Shown here: positions 25,701 to 34,122 of the stretch, piece after piece
Numbering within the stretch: the stretch's first letter is position 1
Layout of the letters: each line of letters opens with the position of its first letter
NCBI RefSeq assembly: GCF_029433255.1
Contig: NZ_JAQTHU010000001.1
Span: forward strand, 248,001 to 312,000
Length of the DNA: 64,000 nt
DNA from: Lactobacillus sp. ESL0791
GTDB lineage: Bacteria > Bacillota > Bacilli > Lactobacillales > Lactobacillaceae
Direction: 5' to 3'
The notes under the pieces: generated by a model
Seen by the model: the letters and a program-made list of their open reading frames with translations, nothing else
Databases searched by the model: none
What the model was told of the DNA's origin: nothing
Made by a program: the position numbers and the translations under genes

Positions 25701-25735
25701 AAAAAAGGCACTTCATTGTCAAAGTGCCTTTTAAC
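25701..25735. terminator. Bidirectional terminator, 3' of sorE
   Basis: AAAAAGGCACTT / AAGTGCCTTTT arms around a short loop. On the minus strand it ends the sorR-sorE region; it also lies upstream of the LytTR gene. Confidence 0.82.
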
Positions 25736-25767
25736 TTATTCAATTTTTAATCAACAGCAAGATTCAA

Positions 25768-27003
25768 TTAGATCTTTGGCTCATTGTTTAGAATCCATTG
25801 TTCTGCTTCATGTGACCATAAACCATCATGTTTAGCTAAAATTTTGCCCAACTCAGTTTTAGGATCAACTTTTGCCAATTCAATCCGGTCAAATTTTTGG
25901 TGTGTATAAATAACTTTCTTACCGCCACCGATCTCTGGCTGTGATAACGTGGTTTCCGCTGCCGCATTTAATCCCAAAACATGGGTAATAACTTTAGCAA
26001 CATTTAATCTGTGTTCAGCGATTAATTTTGCCGCTTTAATTTCGTTCTTTGCATTACCACCTGAAGTACCAACAAGATGAGTAAAGTTGTAGTGCACGTC
26101 GTACAAGTTAAGCTTAGCAGAAAAATCCTTGTTCACCGGTCCAGCAAATTGGTTAAGGCAGCCGTCAGGATTCATTAAGCGGCCAGCCATTTCTGCTAAT
26201 GGGGCAACACTGATCATTAAGAATAAATCATCATAGCCTGTGCCGTTTGTTTTTTCTCTTAATAATTTTTCTTGCTCTTCAACTGATAGCCCTTTAGTGT
26301 TGACAAACTCAATGTCCACTTCATCTGAAGGATATAATTTTTTAGCCCGAGCAAGTTTTTCTTGGTCAATGTCGGTAACAACCAATTTCTTTGGCTTAAC
26401 ATCAGCATGGATAGCATAGTCAATAGCCAAAAGTCCCATTGGCCCCGTACCACCGACAATTAACATGTTGCCGTTTTCCTTGATTCCCATTTTTGGTTCA
26501 TAAGTATGTGGAATCAAGTGGAATTGCGCATCGAATGCAGCAATGACACAGCTTACCGGCTCGCACAGTGAACCTTCATAATAAGAATCACCCTCAAACG
26601 GAATTAAACAGCCTAATTCCATTACCTCATCAGGGATGATAATTTTGGTGGCATCACCGCCGATATATGGGTATGAGTAGCCGGGGACAAATGGGGTATC
26701 GTCACGAGCCAGATTAGGCTGAACAACAAAGTTTTGGCCAGCATGATATTTATCACTCCATTTTGCACCGACTTTTAAAATTTTTCCTGAAAATTCATGA
26801 CCAATCATCACGGGATTTTCAGCCAAATTATCTGGTGTTTTTTTGTGGTCTTCTCCTTCTTTTGCCAGTTTCCAAGATGACATACACATTGAATCAGAAA
26901 CTACTTCGGCTAAAATTTCGTTGTCTTTAATTTCAGGCAACTCCACATCGTCGATCTTCATCTTTTCTTTACCATAGATTCGTAAAGCTTTGCTTAAAAC
27001 CAT
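25768..27003 (-). CDS. sorE: L-sorbose 1-phosphate reductase
   Basis: 411-residue medium-chain dehydrogenase-like enzyme that reduces L-sorbose 1-phosphate to D-sorbitol 6-phosphate. It has the features of SorE: VVSDSMCMSSWKLAKEG, MIGHEFSGKILKVG, SLCEPVSCVIAAFDAQFH, and NMLIVGGTGPMGLLAIDYA (Rossmann, about residues 190-208). The frame opens 46 codons upstream, but the ATG at 27003 has AAGGAG. It is convergent with nothing and lies downstream of sorR on the same strand, yet a SorR-type palindrome and a cre-like site lie just ahead of it. The full set (sorF and EIIABCD on the other strand) makes the assignment strong. Confidence 0.87.
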   Translation of the reverse strand: MVLSKALRIYGKEKMKIDDVELPEIKDNEILAEVVSDSMCMSSWKLAKEGEDHKKTPDNLAENPVMIGHEFSGKILKVGAKWSDKYHAGQNFVVQPNLARDDTPFVPGYSYPYIGGDATKIIIPDEVMELGCLIPFEGDSYYEGSLCEPVSCVIAAFDAQFHLIPHTYEPKMGIKENGNMLIVGGTGPMGLLAIDYAIHADVKPKKLVVTDIDQEKLARAKKLYPSDEVDIEFVNTKGLSVEEQEKLLREKTNGTGYDDLFLMISVAPLAEMAGRLMNPDGCLNQFAGPVNKDFSAKLNLYDVHYNFTHLVGTSGGNAKNEIKAAKLIAEHRLNVAKVITHVLGLNAAAETTLSQPEIGGGKKVIYTHQKFDRIELAKVDPKTELGKILAKHDGLWSHEAEQWILNNEPKI

Positions 27004-27035
27004 TTTTGAACTCCTTGTTACTTTTAAATGTTTTG

Positions 27036-27049
27036 AGAAAACGCTAGCT
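27036..27049 (+). promoter_or_regulatory. cre-like site ahead of sorE
   Basis: AGAAAACGCTAGCT. It shares 12 of 14 bases with the site ahead of sorF (28178-28191), though both miss some outer cre bases. It lies 33 bases upstream of the sorE start. Confidence 0.5.
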
Positions 27050-27104
27050 CCACAAATGATAATAGTAAAGATAGGCTTAGATTTCAATGCTTTCGGTGCA
27101 ATAT

Positions 27105-27116
27105 TCACATATGTGA
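27105..27116. promoter_or_regulatory. Candidate SorR operator ahead of sorE
   Basis: Perfect 12-base palindrome TCACATATGTGA in the gap between sorR stop and sorE start. It closely matches TCACATTTGTGA at 28111-28122 in the sorR-sorF divergent region. Confidence 0.6.
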
Positions 27117-27118
27117 TT

Positions 27119-28066
27119 TCAATTACAGAGATCTTTAACACCTAGAGCAGTAATATCTGTTGTGATCAAAACGTCTAAAACACCGGTATTTAAAGCACCC
27201 AATATGGATTTGATCTTGTTCTTACCGCAGGCAATTCCAATTACTTGTGGTACTTTTTTAACTTCCGCTAAATTCATTCCAATAACATGATATTGCGATG
27301 AATTAATAATTTTGCCTTCAGCTGTAAAAGGCTGAGAAAGTATGTCGCCAACTGTGTTAGTCTTTTTAAAGATGTTATTAAAATTTGAATTTTTGTAGAA
27401 TTCTTTCCATTGGGATAAGTCGGTGATAAGGCTGCTGCCGATACCGACAATTGCACAATCAAGATTTTTCCAATAATTAAAAACAACCTGATTATTCGGA
27501 TTGGCGGTTAGCTCATTCTTTATTTTTTCAGAACTGACGATCGCAGGGCAGTTTAATGTCTCACACTTAGCATTTAACTTTTCTCCTAAGGTATATACTA
27601 AATGATTTGACTGGTAGTCATTTTTTAAGATTCCTGTTGGGCCGCCAATCAAAGGCACTACTGTAATTCCGTGCCGGGTGCTTTTGGAAGGCATCGCTTG
27701 AAAAGTATGAGCTAGTGTTCTTCCCCATGAGATGCCGATCGTGAAATTACTTTGGATATTTTTTTCTAGATAGTTAGCAGCAAAATTTCCTAGCGTTTTT
27801 AAGTTTAGATCATCTGTGTTTTCCGGAATGATCAGTGCATCTTTCAAACCAAATCTTTTAATAAAAAATTTTTGTAATCCTTCCAAATTATTATTTGGTC
27901 GATTAATTGAAATTTTTACTAGTCCTAATTTACGGGCTTCCTTAAGCATTCGGCTAATTTCGCTTCGATGAATGTGAACTTTATCAGCAATTTCTTTTTG
28001 GGTGTTGCCGTTTAAATAATATAATTCGGCAACTGAAATTAGCTGATTGATTAAATTTTTTTCCAT
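27119..28066 (-). CDS. sorR: SorC-family regulator of sorbose use
   Basis: 315-residue transcription factor of the SorC/DeoR-like sugar-binding family. The N-terminal helix-turn-helix is about residues 15-45: YLNGNTQKEIADKVHIHRSEISRML. The C-terminal sensor domain (about 55-310) has TIGISWGRTLAHTF, VVPLIGGPTGI and ITTDITALGVKDLCN, which bind a phosphorylated sugar. In L. casei SorR activates the sor genes with L-sorbose as inducer; I infer the same role. Divergent from sorF with a 180-base gap holding one palindrome and one cre-like site. ATG with a GAGGTACATATT upstream. Confidence 0.87.
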   Translation of the reverse strand: MEKNLINQLISVAELYYLNGNTQKEIADKVHIHRSEISRMLKEARKLGLVKISINRPNNNLEGLQKFFIKRFGLKDALIIPENTDDLNLKTLGNFAANYLEKNIQSNFTIGISWGRTLAHTFQAMPSKSTRHGITVVPLIGGPTGILKNDYQSNHLVYTLGEKLNAKCETLNCPAIVSSEKIKNELTANPNNQVVFNYWKNLDCAIVGIGSSLITDLSQWKEFYKNSNFNNIFKKTNTVGDILSQPFTAEGKIINSSQYHVIGMNLAEVKKVPQVIGIACGKNKIKSILGALNTGVLDVLITTDITALGVKDLCN

Positions 28067-28110
28067 AATATGTACCTCAAGTTTCCATCGTTAATTTTTT
28101 AACAAGCAAA

Positions 28111-28122
28111 TCACATTTGTGA
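28111..28122. promoter_or_regulatory. Candidate SorR operator in the sorR-sorF gap
   Basis: Near-perfect palindrome TCACATTTGTGA with AAA flanks. It shares 11 of 12 bases with the site ahead of sorE. Confidence 0.6.
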
Positions 28123-28177
28123 AAATACGTGTTTACGGATTGACTATTTCCTTAAAATCATTATATTTAATAAGTGA

Positions 28178-28191
28178 AGAAAGCGCTAGCA
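28178..28191 (+). promoter_or_regulatory. cre-like site ahead of sorF
   Basis: AGAAAGCGCTAGCA fits the cre consensus with two mismatches. It lies 56 bases upstream of the sorF start. Confidence 0.55.
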
Positions 28192-28246
28192 AAAAACAAC
28201 AAATTATAATTCACAAAATTTATTTAATAGAATAGGAGAAAGAAAT

Positions 28247-29047
28247 ATGCAGGATTGGATTAAATTACATGGAAAAACTTACATTGTAACTGGGGGCTCT
28301 TCAGGTATCGGAAAAGCAATTATTCAGGAGCTGCTTGACAACGGTGCACAAGTTGTAAATGCGGATTTGAACCCGTTAGCAATTGAAAATGAAAATTTGC
28401 TTTCTGTAAAATGCGACGTATCTTCACCTGAAGATGTGGCAAATGTAGTCAATACTGCTAAAAGCAAATTTGGAAAAATTGATGGGTTAGTTAACAATGC
28501 AGGCATTAATTTACCTAGGTTACTTGTTGATGTTAAGGAACCTGATAGCCAATATACAATTCATTTGAATGAATTTCAAAAAATGTTTGCTGTCAACGTT
28601 CAAAGTGTATATTTGATGTCACAGGCAGTTGCTAAGGAACTTGTTAAAAATAAAGTTGGTGTAATTGTTAATATGTCGTCTGAAGCTGGTCTTGAAGGTT
28701 CACAGGGCCAGAGTGTTTATTCTGCTACGAAGGGTGCAATTAACGGCTTTACACGTTCGTGGGCAAAAGAGCTTGGCAAATTTAATATTCGTGTAGTTGG
28801 TGTTGCGCCTGGTATTTTGGAAGCAACGGGTCTTAGAACACCATCATATGAGAATGCTCTTGCATACACAAGAAATATTACAGTTGATGAATTACGCAAA
28901 GGTTATTCCAGTACATCAACTACACCAATGGGTCGCAGCGGCAAGCTATCTGAGGTTGCTGATCTAGTAAATTATCTATTATCGAACAGGGCTAGTTATA
29001 TCACTGGTGTAACGATTAATGTAGCCGGTGGCAAATCCAGAGGTTAG
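28247..29047 (+). CDS. sorF: Sorbitol-6-phosphate 2-dehydrogenase
   Basis: 266-residue short-chain dehydrogenase that oxidises D-sorbitol 6-phosphate to fructose 6-phosphate. The NAD motif is TGGSSGIG (residues 15-22); NNAG is at 83-86; the catalytic centre is S145, Y158 and K162 (MSSEAG, SVYSATK). The length and the ILEATGLRTPSYENALAYTRNITVDELRKGY cap, broken across residues 189-219, match the L. casei SorF type. First gene of the plus-strand operon with strong AGGAG. Together with SorE it completes L-sorbose to fructose 6-phosphate. Confidence 0.88.
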   Translation: MQDWIKLHGKTYIVTGGSSGIGKAIIQELLDNGAQVVNADLNPLAIENENLLSVKCDVSSPEDVANVVNTAKSKFGKIDGLVNNAGINLPRLLVDVKEPDSQYTIHLNEFQKMFAVNVQSVYLMSQAVAKELVKNKVGVIVNMSSEAGLEGSQGQSVYSATKGAINGFTRSWAKELGKFNIRVVGVAPGILEATGLRTPSYENALAYTRNITVDELRKGYSSTSTTPMGRSGKLSEVADLVNYLLSNRASYITGVTINVAGGKSRG

Positions 29048-29049
29048 TT

Positions 29050-29466
29050 ATGAAGATAGTTTTAATTGGACATGGCAAAACCGGGATTGCTTTCAAAGAG
29101 GCAATTGAAATGATTTTTGGCAAGGCTGATGATGTTTTGCCGCTAACGTTTTTACCCGGAGAAGGCCTTAAAGACGTAAATAAAAAAATTCAGAATGCAA
29201 TTGTAGGGGTCGATCCACAAGAAATATTAGTAGTTACTGATCTTTTTTCGGGAACACCGTACAATGCGGCAGCTGAGTTAGCTTTAAAAGGCGAAGTCAA
29301 AGATGTTATAGCCGGTATGTCATTGCCGATATTGTTAGATATTGTTACTAATATGACTACTAAATCTGTTGAAGAAATAGCTGCAACGATTTTACAGGAT
29401 TCATCAAGTTATACCAAGGTGTTAAGTGATGAATTGAATAAGGCAGAAAAGGAAGATGATTTTTAA
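29050..29466 (+). CDS. sorA: Sorbose PTS EIIA
   Basis: 138-residue mannose-family EIIA. H8 in VLIGHGKTGIAF is the phospho-histidine. VTDLFSGTPYNAAAE is the family segment. It starts 2 bases after sorF, and its stop overlaps the EIIB start by one base (TAATG). The name follows the L. casei sorFABCD order. Confidence 0.85.
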   Translation: MKIVLIGHGKTGIAFKEAIEMIFGKADDVLPLTFLPGEGLKDVNKKIQNAIVGVDPQEILVVTDLFSGTPYNAAAELALKGEVKDVIAGMSLPILLDIVTNMTTKSVEEIAATILQDSSSYTKVLSDELNKAEKEDDF

Positions 29467-29957
29467 TGATTATTAAGTTTGCAAGAATTGATGACCGCTT
29501 AATCCACGGTCAGGTTGCGACCGTATGGTCAAAAATGGCTGATGCAAAACGAATTATTGTAGTAAGTGAAGAAGTTTATCATGACGATATTCGTAAGAAG
29601 CTGCTTAAGCAGGCTGCACCGGCAGGAATGAAAGTTAATATTGTTGATGTTCCCAAAGCAATTGCAGTTTACAACAATCCTAAATATGAAAAAGATACAG
29701 TTTTTTACCTGTTTACTAATCCGACAGAAGTCTTGGAGTTGGTTAAGGGCGGGGTCCCGCTAAAGTCAATTAACATTGGCGGAATGAGCTTTGGCGAAGG
29801 TAAGACGCAGATTACCAAAGCAATTTCACTGACTGAAAAAGACGCACAGGCATTTAGAGAACTTGATAAATTGGGAATTGAGCTTGATTTGCGGGTTTTA
29901 GCTGATGACTCTAAAAAAGACATACTAAAACTAATAGATCAAAAATTTAGTAAATAA
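29466..29957 (+). CDS. sorB: Sorbose PTS EIIB
   Basis: 163-residue mannose-family EIIB. H14 in IDDRLIHGQVATVW is the phospho-histidine. KSINIGGMSFGEGKTQI and LDLRVLADDSKKDI are typical. It phosphorylates L-sorbose at C1 during uptake. Confidence 0.87.
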   Translation: MIIKFARIDDRLIHGQVATVWSKMADAKRIIVVSEEVYHDDIRKKLLKQAAPAGMKVNIVDVPKAIAVYNNPKYEKDTVFYLFTNPTEVLELVKGGVPLKSINIGGMSFGEGKTQITKAISLTEKDAQAFRELDKLGIELDLRVLADDSKKDILKLIDQKFSK

Positions 29958-29973
29958 TGATAGAGGTAAAATT

Positions 29974-30780
29974 ATGTCAACTTTACAAATTATATTAGTA
30001 TTTATTTGGTCATCAATAGTTGGTTGTGGAAGTGTTCTAGATGAATGGCAAACACACAGGCCATTGATTGCTTGTTCGGTCATGGGATTAATTTTAGGGG
30101 ATCCAGTGAAAGGCCTTGTTCTTGGAGGAACGCTAGAGTTAATTGCATTAGGATGGATGAATGTTGGGGCGGCTCAGTCACCCGATTCGGCTCTTGCCAG
30201 CACAATTTCTACTATTTTGGTAATTATTGGGCACCAAAGTATTGATAAAGGAATTGCGATTGCTTTACCAGTTGCCGCTGCCGGTCAGGTCTTAACTGTT
30301 TTTGCCCGTACGATTGCAGTTGCCTTTCAGCATGCATCTGATAAGGAAGTGGAGAAAGCTAACTTTAGAGGAATTGAGTGGCTGCATTTTTCTGCTTTAA
30401 TTGTTCAAGCATTCCGTGTATCAATCCCAACAACGTTAGTTGCAATTTTTGTCAGTCCTGCAATGGTGCAAACAGCTTTGAATGCTCTGCCTAAAGTCGT
30501 AACTGGTGGTTTAGCAGTAGCCGGTGGCTTTATTGTAACTGTTGGTTATGCAATGATTTTAAATATGATGTACGTAAAGTATTTAATGCCATTCTTTTAT
30601 TTAGGTTTTGTACTTAGTGGCTATCTGAAGCTCAGCCTGCTTGCATTTGGTGTTGTCGGATTGATTCTAGCTTTAGTGTACGTACAATTAGATCCTCAAT
30701 TTAGCGAGAAGAAGACACAAGCTGCAGTTACTGAAACGAGTTCAGATGCCGAATTGGCTGAAGATGAACTGGATGATTAG
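29974..30780 (+). CDS. sorC: Sorbose PTS EIIC
   Basis: 268-residue membrane subunit, about 7-8 helices. WQTHRPLIACSVMGLILGDP and TLELIALGWMNVGAAQSPD are the signature loops; GLAVAGGFIVTVGYAMILNMM is a C-terminal helix pair. The acidic tail (about residues 245-268) is cytoplasmic. Note that sorC in Klebsiella means the regulator; here the L. casei scheme is used. Confidence 0.86.
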   Translation: MSTLQIILVFIWSSIVGCGSVLDEWQTHRPLIACSVMGLILGDPVKGLVLGGTLELIALGWMNVGAAQSPDSALASTISTILVIIGHQSIDKGIAIALPVAAAGQVLTVFARTIAVAFQHASDKEVEKANFRGIEWLHFSALIVQAFRVSIPTTLVAIFVSPAMVQTALNALPKVVTGGLAVAGGFIVTVGYAMILNMMYVKYLMPFFYLGFVLSGYLKLSLLAFGVVGLILALVYVQLDPQFSEKKTQAAVTETSSDAELAEDELDD

Positions 30781-30796
30781 AGATTAGGTGAGAGCG

Positions 30797-31630
30797 ATGA
30801 GTAACAAAAAAATTGAAAACAAGTTAACTAAAAAGGATATCTTTCAAACTTTTGTATTTGAAAACTTTCAACAGGCTTCGTTTAATTATGAGAGAATTCA
30901 TGCCTTAGCGTTTTGTGTTGACATGATACCAACTATTAGACGAGTTTATAAAAATAAAAAAGATCAAGCAGCTGCTTTGAAGAGACACAATACTTTCTTT
31001 AATGTTACACCTGGTTTTTGTGGCCCTGTTGTCGGAATGACAAGTGCGTTGGAGCAGGCTAAGGCTCAGGGTGAGGATATCAATGTTGAAACAATCAATA
31101 GTTTAAAAGTTGGGTTAATGGGGCCTCTTTGCGGGGTTGGTGATCCCGTAATGTGGGGAACTTTAAGACCAATCTTAGCCGCATTGGGTGCAACGCTTGC
31201 TTTACAGGGTTCATGGCTGGGTCCGATTGTCTTTTTTGTAGTGTTTAACTTAATCCGTTTAGCATTTAAATGGTATGGATTAAAAATTGGTCTTGATCGA
31301 GGGATGTCGCTGGTCCAAGATCTTTCCGGCAATTTACTGAAAAAATTAACAGAGGGTGCAACAATTCTGGGACTTTTCGTTATGGGAGTTTTAGTTAACA
31401 AATGGACAACCATTAATATTCCGGTTGTTATCTCAAAGACGACTGTTGCTGGAAAGACAACCATTACGACAGTGCAAAATATTTTGGATCAATTATGTCC
31501 GGGCCTGGCAGCATTAGGTATGACTTTATTAATGATGTACCTATTGAAGAAACGTGTAAGTCCAATTCTGCTGATCTTCGTTTTATTCGGTGTTGGTATT
31601 TTAGGATACTGGCTAGGTATTTTAAGATAG
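30797..31630 (+). CDS. sorD: Sorbose PTS EIID
   Basis: 277-residue EIID. FENFQQASFNYERIHALAF and LKVGLMGPLCGVGDPVMWGTLRP are the family segments; the C-terminal helices follow. The frame opens at a GTG (30788), but AGGTGAG is then placed for the ATG at 30797. It is followed 16 bases later by a small membrane-protein gene. Confidence 0.86.
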   Translation: MSNKKIENKLTKKDIFQTFVFENFQQASFNYERIHALAFCVDMIPTIRRVYKNKKDQAAALKRHNTFFNVTPGFCGPVVGMTSALEQAKAQGEDINVETINSLKVGLMGPLCGVGDPVMWGTLRPILAALGATLALQGSWLGPIVFFVVFNLIRLAFKWYGLKIGLDRGMSLVQDLSGNLLKKLTEGATILGLFVMGVLVNKWTTINIPVVISKTTVAGKTTITTVQNILDQLCPGLAALGMTLLMMYLLKKRVSPILLIFVLFGVGILGYWLGILR

Positions 31631-31646
31631 AAAGCAGTTGAAAAAG

Positions 31647-31814
31647 ATGAGTGTAAATAATTTCATTACTTTGGCTGTTGGTATTTTATTGGTTGTTACA
31701 AGTTTAATGACTAAAAAAAGAAGCGGTGTTTATGATTGGCTATATTTGATATTAGGTATTGTAATTATTTGCATAGGGCTTTTACAGATCTTTAAAATAA
31801 TTAACGTTCTTTAA
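31647..31814 (+). CDS. Small two-helix membrane protein at the end of the sorbose operon
   Basis: 55-residue reading frame. Helix 1 is about residues 6-21, a short KKRSGVYDW loop follows, and helix 2 is about 31-48. It begins 16 bases after sorD and ends before a terminator, in the same relative place as the 101-residue membrane protein after the third PTS (55867-56172). No family recognised; the ribosome site (AAAGCAG) is weak. It could be a PTS accessory subunit. Confidence 0.6.
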   Translation: MSVNNFITLAVGILLVVTSLMTKKRSGVYDWLYLILGIVIICIGLLQIFKIINVL

Positions 31815-31866
31815 TTGGAGTAAGGGATATTAATTAACAAGATTTGGAAATTGAATACTAATATAG

Positions 31867-31902
31867 ACTTCGAATTATGGAAATTAATTTCGAAGTTTTA
31901 TT
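31867..31902 (+). terminator. Terminator of the sorbose operon
   Basis: ACTTCGAA / TTCGAAGT arms around a 14-base loop, followed by TTTATTAT. Confidence 0.65.
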
Positions 31903-32029
31903 ATGTTTAATGATACAATTTTAGTATAATAAGTTTGAACAAATTTCACAGATGAATGAGAAATTTGCTGCCTTTTGTCATTAATGAATTTGTTAAGAAT
32001 GAATAATTATTAAAAGATAGGTGATATTG

Positions 32030-32905
32030 TTGATTAAAATTGAAAATAAGAAATATATGGTAGAAATAAATGAGCTTGGTGCAGAGATAACGCATTTTAT
32101 CAATAAAGAAACTAATCAAGATTTAATATGGAATGATCCAGATGGAACTATTTGGAAACGTCATGCACCACTTCTTTTTCCTGCGATTGGCGGTTCTAAC
32201 GAAGATAAGTATTTTATCAAAGACAAGTGTTATAGTATGAAACAGCATGGTTTTGCTAGAGATTATCCATTTGATGAAATACATAAATATGGCGATACAA
32301 AAGTTGTATTGCAACAACATGCAACTTCTAAAACTAAGGAGAATTTTCCTTTTAATTATGTGATTCAAGTAACTTATGAGTTAACACAAATAGGTTTAAA
32401 AGCTGAATTTACAATTGAAAATGTTGATTTTTATAGTATGCCATTTGCATTCGGCTTCCATCCCGGATGGAATATTGCTGATGATCTTAGTAATTATGAG
32501 TTAACTTTAGTGGGAAATGACACTCCTATTGCTTATTATGGTATTGATCCTGCTCCCCTGCGAAATGGTAATATTGATATTCTTGATGGTGCACAGGGAC
32601 AGACTATTCCTCTAAGTTATTCCTTTTTAGATGATGGTTTGGTTATTTTAGATGCTCATGGTGTAAAGTACGCTGTGCTTAAGCGGAAAAATGGTGAAAA
32701 AATATTAAAACTTAATATTGCTGATTTTCCTTATTTAACTTTGTGGAGTCCTGAAAAGAAATGTGCCCCATTTATTTGTATAGAACCATTTGCCGGGTTA
32801 CCTGATAAAGCTGGTAAGCCAGTAGATTGGTATAAAAAGTTAGGGAATACAATTCTTCCGGCTGGAAGTCATAAAGATTTTAATTTAGTTATTGAGCCGA
32901 ATTAA
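32030..32905 (+). CDS. Aldose 1-epimerase family protein (LacX-like)
   Basis: 291-residue galactose-mutarotase-fold protein of the LacX type. The family N-terminus IKIENKKYMVEINELGAEI, then WKRHAPLLFPAIGG, FGFHPGWNIAD (the catalytic-type histidine), YLTLWSP and CIEPFAGLPD match. It may interconvert anomers of a hexose or hexose phosphate. No ATG fits; the AGGTGA site favours the TTG at 32030 over the GTG at 32021. It has its own terminator and lies between the sorbose operon and the TauE gene. Confidence 0.78.
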   Translation: MIKIENKKYMVEINELGAEITHFINKETNQDLIWNDPDGTIWKRHAPLLFPAIGGSNEDKYFIKDKCYSMKQHGFARDYPFDEIHKYGDTKVVLQQHATSKTKENFPFNYVIQVTYELTQIGLKAEFTIENVDFYSMPFAFGFHPGWNIADDLSNYELTLVGNDTPIAYYGIDPAPLRNGNIDILDGAQGQTIPLSYSFLDDGLVILDAHGVKYAVLKRKNGEKILKLNIADFPYLTLWSPEKKCAPFICIEPFAGLPDKAGKPVDWYKKLGNTILPAGSHKDFNLVIEPN

Positions 32906-32931
32906 ATTGTTATTATTGATTTAAATGTGAG

Positions 32932-32964
32932 AGCCTAGTTAAGATAGTGTAACTAGGCTTTTTT
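32932..32964 (+). terminator. Terminator after the epimerase gene
   Basis: AGCCTAGTT / AACTAGGCT stem followed by TTTTTA. Confidence 0.87.
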
Positions 32965-33234
32965 ATTTGTGTACCCAGCATAGATAGGTAATAATTGATT
33001 GATGTGAATTTGCTATATCATAGTTGGAATTAGCTGAGAGCAAGAGTGTTCATGTGCGGTGGATTTTTAAGTTCATTCAAAACAAACTGCTGGACCGATG
33101 AAAAAACTAACTACAAAACCGGCAATTCAAATTTTTGTAACAGACAGTTGCTTTAAAAATTTGAAAACTAATGAGGTAAATAAATACTAAAATTACTTAG
33201 TGTTTTGAATTTGATAATTTGGAGAGGAAATCTT

Positions 33235-34104
33235 ATGACCAAAAATATTATTTTGGCACTAATTGTGCTAATTGATGGGTATTTTTTGTTTTATTTTGTA
33301 CGCGATTTAGTCAAAAATAAAGCTGAATTTCAAGCAGATCCAGGAAATAATTATGCTTTACCGTTTACGTCTTTCCTGATTTTCTTTTTATCAACCTTTG
33401 GCATTTCAGATTTTGCTATCGGAACGGCAATATACTCGCATTTTAAATGGGTAAGCATAAAAAAATTGCCGGGGACTTTGAATGCGCAGTGTGCGATTCC
33501 GGTATCAGCAATGACATTATTCTATATTACCGCAATAAGTGTGGGGATAAAAACATTAGTGGTGTGCATCATTTGCCAGATCATTGGGGCATATATTGGA
33601 CCGCGCTTTGTCGTCAAGCTGCCGGAAAAAACTATCAAAATTTTTGTAGGTATTGGTCTGATTATTGCCGCTTTCTTAATTTTTGCGGGGCAAATGAAAT
33701 GGATACCTACCAATGGCACTGCCACAGAACTTTATGGTGGTAAACTTATTTTGGCTGGTTTTTTAATGTTTTTGTATGGTGCGTTGAATAATATTGGCAT
33801 TGGCTCGTTTTCGTTAACAATGGTAACAGTTTATCTTTTAGGATTGAATCCGGCGGCTGCTTTTCCGATTATGATGGGCGCGTGTGCTTTTTCGCTTCCA
33901 ATTGGCAGTGTGCAGTTTATTAAATACGGGGATTACAGTCGAAGAATTACCCTGTTTGCCTCTGTTTTTGGGGTATTAGGTGTACTTGTGGCGGTGTTTA
34001 TTGTTAAGGCCTTAAATGTTTATATGCTAAAATGGCTGGTTATTTTTGTGTTGTTATACAGTGCTTATTCAATGCTTGCTGGCCAATTTAAGCACCAAAG
34101 TTAA
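33235..34104 (+). CDS. TauE/SafE-family membrane exporter
   Basis: 289-residue integral membrane protein with about eight helices, of the TauE/SafE (DUF81) family that moves sulfite, sulfoacetate and other organic anions. PFTSFLIFFLSTFGISDFAIGTAIYS and AFPIMMGACAFSLPIGSVQFIKYGD, cut by loops, carry the repeat halves. The frame opens at 33205 but the ATG at 33235 has TGGAGAGG. Followed at 18 bases by an ornithine cyclodeaminase-like gene. The substrate is not readable; the 240-base gap ahead holds no gene I can support. Confidence 0.82.
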   Translation: MTKNIILALIVLIDGYFLFYFVRDLVKNKAEFQADPGNNYALPFTSFLIFFLSTFGISDFAIGTAIYSHFKWVSIKKLPGTLNAQCAIPVSAMTLFYITAISVGIKTLVVCIICQIIGAYIGPRFVVKLPEKTIKIFVGIGLIIAAFLIFAGQMKWIPTNGTATELYGGKLILAGFLMFLYGALNNIGIGSFSLTMVTVYLLGLNPAAAFPIMMGACAFSLPIGSVQFIKYGDYSRRITLFASVFGVLGVLVAVFIVKALNVYMLKWLVIFVLLYSAYSMLAGQFKHQS

Positions 34105-34122
34105 TGAAGCAGGAGAGAATAG

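Noticed and set aside
33052..33156. 34-codon frame MCGGFLSSFKTNCWTDEK in the gap before the TauE gene
   Set aside because: No ribosome site and no recognisable family; the position is an ordinary promoter gap.
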